Of a stretch of 64,000 bases of DNA, positions 15,755-24,360 are shown piece by piece; within the stretch, counting starts at the first letter, position 1, and each line of letters starts with the position of its first letter. The position numbers and the translations under genes are program-made. The notes below the pieces were generated by a model, which was not told the DNA's origin, did no database searches, and saw only the letters and a list, made by a program, of their open reading frames with translations. This DNA is from Candidatus Saccharimonadota bacterium (GTDB taxonomy: Bacteria > Patescibacteriota > Saccharimonadia > Saccharimonadales > Saccharimonadaceae), in the NCBI GenBank assembly GCA_017406565.1, contig JAFQYG010000002.1, positions 62,001 through 126,000 on the forward strand, in the 5' to 3' direction.

Positions 15755-17530
15755 ATGAAAAAAGAGAAGAAGCCAGTTCGCGTGAAGCGAACATTACATT
15801 ATTTTTGGCAAGCGTTGATGCAATACAAAGCACGTACAATTATGGTATTGCTTTTGGTGCCAATTTGGATTTTTGTTTCCAATATTGTAGTGCCATGGGG
15901 AACTTCTCAAATAGTTGGAAAACTGTCGACAGGTGATTTTGAGATTAATAATTATATTTCAATTTTGCTTTTAACATTGATTTCGGCTGGAATAAATAAT
16001 TTGTTTGTGATACGTGCGATTGATTGGTTGGATTGGTCGCTTGACGCTAAGGGTGGCCAGTATTTAAGTAAACTTGCATTTGATGCAGTGATTAATCAAT
16101 CGATGACATTTCACAATGATAGATTTTCGGGATCACTAACTTCAGCAGCAAATAAATTACCACATGCATTTATAAGTTTTAAATCAAATTTTGTGTGGGA
16201 TGTGTTTCCACTGGTGTTGACATTGATTTATTCGGTTGGCGCGGCGGCAGTTGTGTGTTTGCCGTTTGCGATTATTCTATTAGTTTATGCAGCGATTTAT
16301 GTAACCGTGGCAGTAGTGACTTATTATAAGACTATGCATTATGATTCGGCTTTGGCTGATGCAGAAAATAAACAAACTGGACAATTGGCGGATTCGATTA
16401 CTAACGAGATTTCGGTAAAATCTTACGCTAGGGAACGATTTGAAAAAAATAGATTTAGTCGAGCGACGAAACATACTCATGATACGACTTTTGCAGTGGC
16501 AAAAGTTTCGTTTTGGCGAAACTTATCTATGAATATAGTGAATATGATCACTTTTGCTGCATTATTAGTACTAATTGTGATGAGTCATAATTTGTTTGGG
16601 CTAGAAGTGGCAAGTATCGTATTCTTGTATTCGGTGTCAAATTCTTTACTTTCAAACGTTTGGACGATCAATCACATTATGAGGAGTATGAACCGTTCGT
16701 TTGGTGATGCTTCGGAGATGGTGGGAATTTTAGATATGCCATATATTATAGATGATAAAACTGATACGGAACTAAAAGTAAAGAAAGGGAGAGTAGATTT
16801 TAATCATATCAGTTATAAACATCATGAACAGAAGACAGCACTGTTTTCTGATTTTAATTTAGAAATACCTGCTGGGAAAACGGTAGGTTTAGTAGGTGTG
16901 TCTGGTTCTGGTAAGACTACTCTAACTAAATTGCTTTTGAGGTTCGATGATGTGACGGCGGGAGCGATTTGTATTGACGGGAAGGACATTCGCGATGTGA
17001 CGCAGGAGAGCTTACGCGAAGCGATTGCGTATGTACCACAAGAATCGTCGTTGTTTCATCGTTCGATTTTTGAAAACATTGCATATGGTAAAATGGATGC
17101 AACTGAGGAAGAAGTAATCCGTGCAGCGAAATTGGCAAATGCAGATGAGTTTATCCGAGAATTGCCAGATGGTTACAATACGCTAGTGGGCGAACGTGGT
17201 GTGAAATTATCGGGTGGACAAAGACAACGGGTAGCGATTGCTAGGGCAATATTAAAGGATGCTCCGATTTTGGTGCTTGATGAAGCGACTTCGGCGCTAG
17301 ACTCTGAATCTGAAGCTCTGATTCAGGAGGCTTTGAAGAATCTTATGAAAAATCGTACTTCGATTGTAGTTGCACATCGCTTATCTACTATTGCGGGGTT
17401 AGATACAATTGTGGTTTTGTCAGAAGGGAAAATTGTAGAGCAAGGATCGCATCACGAACTCTTGAAACGCAATGGCGAATATGCAAAACTATGGTCAAGA
17501 CAGTCAGGTGCATTTTTAAAAGAAATCTAG
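15755..17530 (+). CDS. ABC exporter, fused membrane and ATPase domains (MsbA/MdlB-like)
   Basis: Type IV (former exporter-type) half-transporter of 591 residues. The N-terminal part carries about six membrane helices (for example ARTIMVLLLVPIWIFVSNIVV); the C-terminal ATPase has Walker A GVSGSGKTT, Q-loop YVPQESSLFHRS, signature LSGGQRQR, Walker B ILVLDEATSALD and H-loop VAHRLS. It would work as a dimer and could export lipids, peptides or drugs; the sequence does not say which. The leaderless promoter overlaps that of glyQS. It ends at a perfect palindrome between the converging genes. Confidence 0.9.
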   Translation: MKKEKKPVRVKRTLHYFWQALMQYKARTIMVLLLVPIWIFVSNIVVPWGTSQIVGKLSTGDFEINNYISILLLTLISAGINNLFVIRAIDWLDWSLDAKGGQYLSKLAFDAVINQSMTFHNDRFSGSLTSAANKLPHAFISFKSNFVWDVFPLVLTLIYSVGAAAVVCLPFAIILLVYAAIYVTVAVVTYYKTMHYDSALADAENKQTGQLADSITNEISVKSYARERFEKNRFSRATKHTHDTTFAVAKVSFWRNLSMNIVNMITFAALLVLIVMSHNLFGLEVASIVFLYSVSNSLLSNVWTINHIMRSMNRSFGDASEMVGILDMPYIIDDKTDTELKVKKGRVDFNHISYKHHEQKTALFSDFNLEIPAGKTVGLVGVSGSGKTTLTKLLLRFDDVTAGAICIDGKDIRDVTQESLREAIAYVPQESSLFHRSIFENIAYGKMDATEEEVIRAAKLANADEFIRELPDGYNTLVGERGVKLSGGQRQRVAIARAILKDAPILVLDEATSALDSESEALIQEALKNLMKNRTSIVVAHRLSTIAGLDTIVVLSEGKIVEQGSHHELLKRNGEYAKLWSRQSGAFLKEI

Positions 17531-17552
17531 TACGCTAGATATAGCGTACTAG
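17527..17552. repeat. Perfect 11-bp inverted repeat between converging genes
   Basis: CTAGTACGCTA, loop GATA, TAGCGTACTAG. The left arm contains the stop codon of the ABC exporter gene. The motif AGATATAGCGT occurs again about 20 bp later, just before the hisS stop. There is no T tract on either side, so this is not a standard terminator. Confidence 0.7.
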
Positions 17553-17575
17553 ATGTGGTGTGCCAGATATAGCGT

Positions 17576-18910
17576 TTAGTCTGCCCAGAAATCTTCGGGA
17601 TTGGAGACGACTTCGATATTAACGGTGTTTTCTTCGCCAGTTTCAAAGTCTTTAGCTTTGAGAGTTTTAGCGCCAATTTCGGCTTCACCTATGACAATGC
17701 CGTGTTTGGCGATTTTACTGGCATAAGTTAGTTTATCGCCAAGCTTTTTGTTGGTCAGAACAATAGTAGTGGTGAGATTTTTGTCGCGAAGTTTTTGAGC
17801 GACGTTGAAGGCTTCGTCGAATTCATGTTCAGATACAGGTATAATTGCGTAATTAATTAGTTCCTTTTTTGATTCTTTTAGGAGTTTGTTTTCGTTTAGA
17901 ACGTAGAAGAGACGAGTGAGACCGATGGAACCACCGACGCCTGGGAAGGCTTTGTCAGAAAAGTGTTTGGTAAGGTTTTCGTAGCGACCACCGCCAGCGA
18001 TCGAACCGATGTTCTTGTGCTCTGGGAGGATAAATTCGAAAACGGTGCCAGTGTAATAATCTAATCCGCGGATAATTTTGAGATCAGCAGTGATTTGATC
18101 AGCGAGACCGACGGATTCGAGAAGATATAATACTTGATCTAACTCGTCAACGCCAGTATTAAACGTATCGTTTTCAATATCTAATTCTTTGAGTGCTGAG
18201 ACGACTGCAGAGCGGTTGCCATTTATCTCAATGAGTGAAAGTACGCTTTTGACGGTAGATTTATCGAGTCCGAGTTCTTCGAGGCTTACTTTGGTTTGCT
18301 CAGAAGTAACTTTTTCGGCGTGATCGATGATATTCATAATATCTGCAGTAAGTTCAGTGAGATGATGTGCTTCAAGGAAGCCAGTCATAATCTTACGGTT
18401 ACTAATTCGGGCAAGAATAGGAGTGTCTAGTTCGAAAGCGGTAAAAGTATCAATGAGTGCAGAAATTACATCAGCGTCATAAGCGATAGAAAGCTCAGTG
18501 CGACCAATTACATCAATGTCACATTGATAAAATTCACGAAAGCGACCTTTTTGAGCGCGTTCGCCACGGAAATTAGTGCCAATTTGGCTGACTTTGAAAG
18601 GGAAGTCTAAATCATTTTCGTGTTCAATAACATAGCGAGCGAGTGGTACGGTATGATCAAACCTTAGTGCTTGCGAAGCGCTGTCGGCGGCTTCGGCAGT
18701 TTTGACGACTTTGTAAATTTGTTTTTCGGTATCACCGCCAGCTTTGGCGAGTAGAATATCAGTACGTTCGATAGAGGGGGTTTCAATTTCAAGATAGCCA
18801 TGAGATTTGTAAACATTTTCAATTTTAGTTTTTAGGCTGCTAAATACAGCTTGGGTTTCAGGCAATAGTTCTTGTGCGCCTGAAATTGGTGAAGTATTGA
18901 ATTTTTTCAT
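17576..18910 (-). CDS. hisS: Histidyl-tRNA synthetase
   Basis: Class II synthetase. Seen: PISGAQELLPETQAVFSSLK, LRFDHTVPLARYVIEH (motif 1/2 region), QIGTNFRGERAQKGRFREFYQCDIDVIG (motif 2), IIRGLDYYTGTVFEF (histidine loop), GSIAGGGRYENL, GVGGSIGLTRL (motif 3) and a C-terminal anticodon-binding domain. At 444 residues it is full length. TATAAT on the minus strand (complement of 18918-18923) ends 7 nt before the ATG, so it is predicted leaderless. Confidence 0.96.
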   Translation of the reverse strand: MKKFNTSPISGAQELLPETQAVFSSLKTKIENVYKSHGYLEIETPSIERTDILLAKAGGDTEKQIYKVVKTAEAADSASQALRFDHTVPLARYVIEHENDLDFPFKVSQIGTNFRGERAQKGRFREFYQCDIDVIGRTELSIAYDADVISALIDTFTAFELDTPILARISNRKIMTGFLEAHHLTELTADIMNIIDHAEKVTSEQTKVSLEELGLDKSTVKSVLSLIEINGNRSAVVSALKELDIENDTFNTGVDELDQVLYLLESVGLADQITADLKIIRGLDYYTGTVFEFILPEHKNIGSIAGGGRYENLTKHFSDKAFPGVGGSIGLTRLFYVLNENKLLKESKKELINYAIIPVSEHEFDEAFNVAQKLRDKNLTTTIVLTNKKLGDKLTYASKIAKHGIVIGEAEIGAKTLKAKDFETGEENTVNIEVVSNPEDFWAD

Positions 18911-19075
18911 ACTTTTTATTATACCATACTGGTATTTGAAAAGTTTTTGGTGATTTTATATTTCTTATTATTTCTTATGAGAGACATTTTTAGGTGACAA
19001 AAATTGGAAAATATGTTATAATTTACTTTTAAGTGGGCGTACTTTTAGAATTAGGATAGTGAAAGGAGTATTATT

Positions 19076-19675
19076 ATGAAACAACTAAGTATTCCTAAAA
19101 GTCAAAATACTGAAGAAATTGCACAATTAATAAGGGAAAAGAGAGAATTGTTGAAGAAGAGTTTGAAAAAGGCTCATAGAAAAGATTTTTCGATAAGAGT
19201 AGTCGCAAAAAGAGTGGGTATTAGTCCAACTCATTTAGAGAGATTAGAACATGGTGAGCGTGATTTATCTACAATTAATATAATCTATGGCATTTCGCGT
19301 GAATTAAATATACCACTTAATCAATTAGTAAAAGTGTATCTTGGTCTTTCTGATGAAGAGGAAAGAAGATGCTTCCTTGTAGATGGTGGAGCCTATCATG
19401 ATATAGACAATAGTCGGATTATTAAAGAAAAATCTGCTAAGCTTCTAGAAAAACGAGGATACAAAGTTACTGAACAGGAAGTAGCAACTAAATTAGGTTG
19501 CTCAAAGTCTCATTTCAATCATTATAAGAGCGGTCGTAGAAAATTTAAGGATATTCGTTTATTATATGGTTTATCGGAATTATTTGATGTACCACTATAT
19601 GTATTTATTAGAAATGAATTAGGGATTACTGATGATGAAATAGCGAGGGTGATTAACTTAGATATAAGAGAATAG
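19076..19675 (+). CDS. Protein with two tandem XRE-type HTH domains
   Basis: Probable DNA-binding regulator of 199 residues with an internal duplication. First HTH near residues 38-80: VAKRVGISPTHLERLEHGERDLSTI. Second near 140-180: VATKLGCSKSHFNHYKSGRRKF. Each is followed by a similar helix pair (IYGISRELNIPLNQLVKVYLGLSDEE, LYGLSELFDVPLYVFIRNELGITDDE). The duplication suggests binding as a monomer to two half-sites. It has TATAAT (19017-19022), a leader with GAAAGGAG and a terminator, so it is a single-gene unit directly upstream of the lectin genes and could control them (inference from position only). Confidence 0.8.
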   Translation: MKQLSIPKSQNTEEIAQLIREKRELLKKSLKKAHRKDFSIRVVAKRVGISPTHLERLEHGERDLSTINIIYGISRELNIPLNQLVKVYLGLSDEEERRCFLVDGGAYHDIDNSRIIKEKSAKLLEKRGYKVTEQEVATKLGCSKSHFNHYKSGRRKFKDIRLLYGLSELFDVPLYVFIRNELGITDDEIARVINLDIRE

Positions 19676-19693
19676 AATGCTATCCTATAATAA

Positions 19694-19721
19694 AACCACT
19701 CATTTGTGAGTGGTTATTTTT
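19694..19721 (+). terminator. Terminator after the double-HTH gene
   Basis: AACCACTCA, loop TTTG, TGAGTGGTT followed by ATTTTTAT. Confidence 0.9.
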
Positions 19722-19795
19722 ATACAAATTCTTTTTATTTAGGTATATTTTAAAAATATGTTATAATGGTTATGTAGTAGGTAATACTAAAAGAC

Positions 19796-21835
19796 ATGTC
19801 CATGACAAAAGAAAAACATATAATATTAGCTTCAATAGGACTAAGTCTGATGGTCCTTGCTGGAGCTTTTTTGAGTTGCCAGGATACATTTGCCGCATAC
19901 GAAGGCTTTTACCTCAACCTCTCCTCTTCGGGCTCGCAGTCTATTGATGTCTCTAGTTCTGGCGATAAGACAGCTATCAGTGCAGATAATATCAATGTAG
20001 CTACTAACTGTAGATATGGCTATAACCTAACTCTCTCTACTTCAGTAAATAATAATAATCTATATCTAAATGGTAATAGCTCTAATAATACAACTGGTAC
20101 ATACTTCTCTCCAGTAAATGGCACTACCTCGTTAAAGGACTCTCCTAATACCTGGGGATACTATTTTGATAGTTCATATATTCATAATGGTTCATCACCC
20201 ACTGTGCCTAATTCATCATCTATCTTCTCTCCTGTACCTACACTAAATAACCCTGCTACTATTATGACCCCGTTAATGCTAGAGAATGATACGGATATTA
20301 ATGATTCTTTTAATATCTACTATGGTGTAGCATCATCAGATGATATGCCTGTAGGCACATATAAACTAATACCAGATACTAATAACTCAGGTAATGATGG
20401 AACTCTAGTCTATAATGCTACTATTGCTGATACTTGCATGAGATATACAGTTCATTTTAATCCTTCTAGTTACTTTGAAGATAATCTAATTACTGGTACT
20501 GGTACAGTAGCAGACCAGACCATTTATGAAGGTGTAGCTACTCCACTCACAACTTCTACCTTTACTGCTCCAAGTGGTTACTATTTTGCTGGTTGGAATA
20601 CGGCTCAAGATGGTTCTGGTACCAGCTATGCATCAGGACAATCTGTGACTGACCTGACTACCGCAGGAGATACTATCACTCTTTATGCCATGTGGACGGA
20701 TTGTCCAAGCAACAACATTTGCTACAATGCCAATGTAGCGAATGCTAGTGAAATAGAAGGTAGTATGGGTAACCAGACAATATCCAGTTCAGCCACTTCA
20801 GCTACGCTTTATGCCCCTAATTACAAACATGCAGGCTTTGGTTTTAAATCTTGGAATACTAAGAAAGACGGGACTGGTACTAACTATGGACCAAACCAAA
20901 CGATAGAATTTACTGCCGGACAGTATAGTACTGGTGGACTTAAACTCTATGCTACCTGGGTAGAAAGTAATGGTAATATGCAAAACTGGTCTGGATGTTC
21001 TAGTATGAGCATAGGTGACGTGACTGCATTAAAAGACACTAGAGACAACAATGTCTATGCCGTAGCTAAACTCGCAGACGGAAAATGCTGGACTATAGAA
21101 AACTTAAGGCTAGACGATTCTGCAGAACTATCTACCACAAACACCCATAATCCATCTCTTCCAATCACTAATGTCTATGATGCTACTAACCCAACCACTT
21201 CCAATCATCTCTCAGCTACTACAGATCCAACCACCACTGCCTGGTGCCAAGCTAACTCATCCGCCTGTGACGACCAATCCATGCTAGCCACCAACAATAC
21301 CACTCTCTTCACCAACAATACTTCTACTAGCTACAGTGTATCTAGTAACGTTTACTCCTATGGTAACTATTACAACTGGTATTCAGCTACAGCAGGAAAT
21401 GGTAAATACGGTTCTAGCTACAGCCAAGGCTACGAATCGCCAGGAGATATCTGCCCAGCAGGATGGCATCTACCAAAAGGCGGTAACAAATCCCAAGAGT
21501 CCACCAACGAATTCTGGCAACTGATCACTACTGGACTAAATAATGGGGTTAATCCAGCTAACTATGATAGCACCACGCAACCATATTATACAGGGACAGA
21601 AGCTACTCCAGTATCTAATGCTTTAAGATCCTATCCTAACAACTTTGTCTATTCCGGCTACGTGCTTGGCTCTTCAGTTAACTACCGCGGTTCACGCGGG
21701 GGCTATTGGTCGTCCTCGGCGTACGGTAGTAACGGCGCCTACCTCTTGCGCTTCTATAGCAGTCTCGTCTACCCAGGCACGGACTACAGCAACAAGTACA
21801 GCGGGTGGTTGGTGCGTTGCGTCGCTGGCGTGTAG
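19796..21835 (+). CDS. Secreted DGR-type lectin-like protein with InlB-type repeats (lectin A)
   Basis: Secreted protein of 679 residues. Signal peptide (about 1-34, hydrophobic core LASIGLSLMVLAGAFLS, AxA-like TFAA). A Ser/Thr/Asn-rich beta region follows, then two InlB/Listeria-Bacteroides-type repeats (about 217-300 ending LYAMW, 303-388 ending LYATW), each with the AGWNT or SWNTKKDGTGT motif. The C-terminal domain is the Fibrobacter succinogenes major paralogous type (MQNWSGC, ALKDTRDNNVYAVAKLADGKCWTIENLRLD, ICPAGWHLPKGG), a C-type-lectin/FGE-like fold. Its last ~60 residues are the variable region (separate entry). No sortase motif or C-terminal anchor is seen. TATAAT is at 19762-19767. 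The probable role is binding on the cell surface; the target is unknown. Confidence 0.85.
   Translation: MSMTKEKHIILASIGLSLMVLAGAFLSCQDTFAAYEGFYLNLSSSGSQSIDVSSSGDKTAISADNINVATNCRYGYNLTLSTSVNNNNLYLNGNSSNNTTGTYFSPVNGTTSLKDSPNTWGYYFDSSYIHNGSSPTVPNSSSIFSPVPTLNNPATIMTPLMLENDTDINDSFNIYYGVASSDDMPVGTYKLIPDTNNSGNDGTLVYNATIADTCMRYTVHFNPSSYFEDNLITGTGTVADQTIYEGVATPLTTSTFTAPSGYYFAGWNTAQDGSGTSYASGQSVTDLTTAGDTITLYAMWTDCPSNNICYNANVANASEIEGSMGNQTISSSATSATLYAPNYKHAGFGFKSWNTKKDGTGTNYGPNQTIEFTAGQYSTGGLKLYATWVESNGNMQNWSGCSSMSIGDVTALKDTRDNNVYAVAKLADGKCWTIENLRLDDSAELSTTNTHNPSLPITNVYDATNPTTSNHLSATTDPTTTAWCQANSSACDDQSMLATNNTTLFTNNTSTSYSVSSNVYSYGNYYNWYSATAGNGKYGSSYSQGYESPGDICPAGWHLPKGGNKSQESTNEFWQLITTGLNNGVNPANYDSTTQPYYTGTEATPVSNALRSYPNNFVYSGYVLGSSVNYRGSRGGYWSSSAYGSNGAYLLRFYSSLVYPGTDYSNKYSGWLVRCVAGV
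21641..21832 (+). other. DGR-type variable region of lectin A
   Basis: GC content rises abruptly over the last ~190 nt of the gene. The fixed frame includes GGYWSSSAY and VRCVAGV. Codons that differ from lectins B and C change mainly at the first two bases and keep C or T at the third, as expected from adenine mutagenesis of AAC or AAT template codons. Confidence 0.8.
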
Positions 21836-21903
21836 GCGATTAGCAACCTGATTTATAATCATGAGGAGAGGGATAGAAAGGAAGAAACCAATGAAAGGAG
21901 TAG

Positions 21904-23595
21904 ATGAGCAAAGCGGTAGATAAACTAACCATAGCAACACTTAGTTTGGTGGGGCTAACTGTCTTTGCTGGTGCAATTCTTATGTCGTCGGGAGCATCGG
22001 CTGATGATAGTGCTATAAGCAATGTTTCAGTCAATGTTCCAGTAGCTTGTACGATGACTGGTACTAGTATGAATAGTCATAATGCCACTATTCCTAATGG
22101 TACCTATCAAGCCAATATAGGTACTACTACCATGAAAGCTGTATGTAATGATAGTAATGGTTTTGCTATCTATGCTATAGGATATACAGACAATGAATAT
22201 GGCAAGACAGTATTAACTAACAGCACTTTAGGCTCTTCTTCTGATATAGCTACAGGAACAGCTACGAGTATAGGAAGTCCTGATGTATCTAACTGGGCTA
22301 TGAAACTAGCTACAAATTCATCTGCTACTTATCCATTAACCCTAGATAATAGCTTTGGTAATTATCACAATGTCCCAGCAGAATATACTAAAGTAGCACA
22401 TAGAGATTCTGGTACTGATATAGGAACTAGTGCAGTAGGAAGTGAACTAACATCTACTTATGCTGCTTATATGAGTAAGACTCAACCTGCTGGAACCTAC
22501 ATAGGACAAGTTAAATATACCTTAGTCCATCCATCTAGCCATGCAGCTCCTGTAGTATGTAATGATAATGCCACTACTATCAGTGAAGCTAAATGTCTCC
22601 AAGATTTCGCTCATGTCACAGAAACTAATCTAAACTCCATCATCGCTTCTATGACTCCAGAACAACAATACACCTTAAAAGATAGTAGAGATGGTAAGAC
22701 ATATACTATCGCTAAATACCAAGTTGGAAACACTGGAAATTACGATGTCTGGATGACTCAGAATCTAGACTTAGATTTACAAGCAGGCGAAACTTATACT
22801 AATGAAGACACAGATATAGGCTACAATACCACTACACAACAATATGAAACCGCAGCTTGGAGTCCAGCTCGCTCTACCTACACCGCTACCACTGGCCACA
22901 TTCATGAATGGTGTCAGGGTGGAACTTGGAATTCACAAGATGGTTACTGCGAGTTAAACGATACTCCCGAATCCTATGATCCAGGTGACCTATATTGGAA
23001 CGCTACAGAAAGTGACTATAGTGACTGGAGTGCCTACCACAATAGCTGTGACTACAGCACCCCTACCCCGTCCTGCGACCAATCCCTCAATCCTATCTCA
23101 ACTTACGTCTCATCTACTGGCACAGCCCAATATCACCTTGGTAATTATTATAACTGGGCGGCAGCTCTCGCCACTAATGATTCTTCTCAGTTCAATAGTT
23201 CTGAGCTAGTAGAACAATCCATTTGTCCTGCTGGGTGGACTATGCCGAGAACCGGAACAGGCGAGGATACTTTTTACGGTCTCTGGAATCAATATGGATT
23301 TAGCAGTAGTTCTATAAACGGAAACAACAACCTGTGGACTAGTCCACTTTACTTCGCCGCGGGTGGGTTCTTTAACGGGTATCTGGGCGGTGTCGGGTAC
23401 AACGGCAACTTCTGGTCACCTATCCCGGGTGGCTCGGGCGCCGCCAGGAGTGCGTACTTCAACGTGGATGGCGACGTCGCCCCGTCTGACAACGGCGGCC
23501 GAAGCTACGGCAACTCTGTTCGCTGCGTGGTTCGTCCTGTGTCTGATTCAGTTTCTGGAGGCGGTGGCGGTGGACCGGAGGGTCCTTACAGCTAA
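21904..23595 (+). CDS. Secreted DGR-type lectin-like protein, second type (lectin D)
   Basis: Secreted protein of 563 residues, 68 nt after lectin A and preceded by AAAGGAG, so probably in its operon. Signal peptide about 1-37 (SLVGLTVFAGAILMSSGASA). The N-terminal region differs from the other lectins (SVNVPVACTMTGTSMNSHNATIPNGTY). From about residue 258 the paralogous domain starts (YTLKDSRDGKTYTIAKYQVG, VWMTQNLDLDL, SICPAGWTMPRTG). The final variable region has its own frame (NFWSPIP...GNSVRCVVRP), unlike the GGYWSSSAY frame of A, B and C. After it comes a Gly-rich tail (SVSGGGGGGPEGPYS) not seen in the other three. Confidence 0.82.
   Translation: MSKAVDKLTIATLSLVGLTVFAGAILMSSGASADDSAISNVSVNVPVACTMTGTSMNSHNATIPNGTYQANIGTTTMKAVCNDSNGFAIYAIGYTDNEYGKTVLTNSTLGSSSDIATGTATSIGSPDVSNWAMKLATNSSATYPLTLDNSFGNYHNVPAEYTKVAHRDSGTDIGTSAVGSELTSTYAAYMSKTQPAGTYIGQVKYTLVHPSSHAAPVVCNDNATTISEAKCLQDFAHVTETNLNSIIASMTPEQQYTLKDSRDGKTYTIAKYQVGNTGNYDVWMTQNLDLDLQAGETYTNEDTDIGYNTTTQQYETAAWSPARSTYTATTGHIHEWCQGGTWNSQDGYCELNDTPESYDPGDLYWNATESDYSDWSAYHNSCDYSTPTPSCDQSLNPISTYVSSTGTAQYHLGNYYNWAAALATNDSSQFNSSELVEQSICPAGWTMPRTGTGEDTFYGLWNQYGFSSSSINGNNNLWTSPLYFAAGGFFNGYLGGVGYNGNFWSPIPGGSGAARSAYFNVDGDVAPSDNGGRSYGNSVRCVVRPVSDSVSGGGGGGPEGPYS
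23341..23530 (+). other. DGR-type variable region of lectin D
   Basis: GC-rich block at the 3' end of an AT-rich gene, dense in GGC, GGT, GCC, TAC, TTC, AAC and GAC codons between fixed anchors (TSPLYF, NFWSP, NSVRCV). No second copy is in the window, so substitution at template adenines cannot be tested here; the call rests on position, composition and domain type. Confidence 0.6.
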
Positions 23596-23799
23596 TGGTT
23601 TCTCTAGTTTTCCAGTTTGTGTCTTTTCCGCCTTTTTTGAACTAATTTGATGAACTAAATATATGAGCTATTTACAAATAGTTCTTATATTTTCTCCATT
23701 ATTAGCTATTCAAATCTTTTCCTCCCCATCATTTTCCGCATCTCTCCACTATATTCCTAACTTATCCGGTTTATTTTTATTGTGCCAAAAATTTCAGGT

Positions 23800-23833
23800 G
23801 TTAGCATAAGAGCAAGATAATATTGCTGCTAAC
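23800..23833 (+). promoter_or_regulatory. Inverted repeat in the leader of the small gene at 23848
   Basis: GTTAGC (23800-23805) and AGCA (23811-23814) pair with TGCT (23824-23827) and GCTAAC (23828-23833). The repeat ends 4 nt before the AAGGAGGT ribosome site. It could be an operator or an RNA hairpin that controls access to the site. Confidence 0.5.
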
Positions 23834-23847
23834 GAAAGGAGGTAATG

Positions 23848-24048
23848 ATGGCATATCTAACAGTAAATAAAAACCTGATCCTAGATGACACCGTTAGATC
23901 TGGGGAGAGAGTTCCACTTGCAATTCAGTATCTCAATTACACTATCTTTACAGAACAGAACCGTGCAGTACTAACAGAATGTGCGATGAATAATACTGCG
24001 GTTTTGATGGAAAGAGCTGTTGAGATCTTAAATGATAATCCATACTGA
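23848..24048 (+). CDS. Small orphan protein between two lectin genes, with open frame beyond its TGA
   Basis: 66 residues (MAYLTVNKNLILDDTV...), mostly helical in appearance, with no signal peptide and no recognised family. AAGGAGGT at 23836-23843 is one of the best ribosome sites in the window; the ATG at 23848 is preferred to 23845 for spacing. After the TGA at 24046 the same frame stays open for 18 more codons of amphipathic helix (ELIGELQKLLMMVGEVEQ) to a TAG, so the stop may be a recent nonsense mutation. The position among DGR-type targets invites comparison with DGR accessory proteins, but it is shorter than Avd and I do not assign it. Confidence 0.6.
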   Translation: MAYLTVNKNLILDDTVRSGERVPLAIQYLNYTIFTEQNRAVLTECAMNNTAVLMERAVEILNDNPY

Positions 24049-24360
24049 GAGCTGATCGGGGAATTACAGAAGCTTCTGATGATGGTGGGTGAGGTGGAGC
24101 AATAGTAGGAATATTGCAGAATCTAGTATGTTTTATTTAGGATAGCGAGTGTGTGCTAGGAACAAAAAAGAAGATAGATAACTATCTCCTAAGTATCACT
24201 TCTTGCTGATCATGGTGGAACTTTCCGGCAAAGGTCATAGTTGAAACAAAAGGCGTATGTTAAACAAACTATATAAGAAATAATTGTCAAAAAGTTACCA
24301 AATCCACCCGACTAGCAAGCGAATACATGAATATTATATCATGGTTTTAAATTCATCAGA
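24049..24360. other. Intergenic region between the small orphan gene and lectin B
   Basis: It holds the 18-codon frame extension noted for the preceding gene, a short hairpin GATAG-ATAA-CTATC near 24176 and no gene I can support. It does not contain a DGR template repeat: the frame bases of the lectin variable regions (for example CGTCTTCGGCGTAC) are absent. Confidence 0.6.

Noticed and set aside
24046-24048. Recoded UGA (genetic code 25) suggested by the open frame after TGA at 24046
   Set aside because: prfB is present and tyrS and other genes end in ordinary TGA stops, so a genome-wide UGA reassignment is not supported. Local readthrough or mutation remains possible.
24049-24360. DGR template repeat next to the lectin genes
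   Set aside because: The frame sequences of the variable regions do not occur here or elsewhere in the window outside the four targets.
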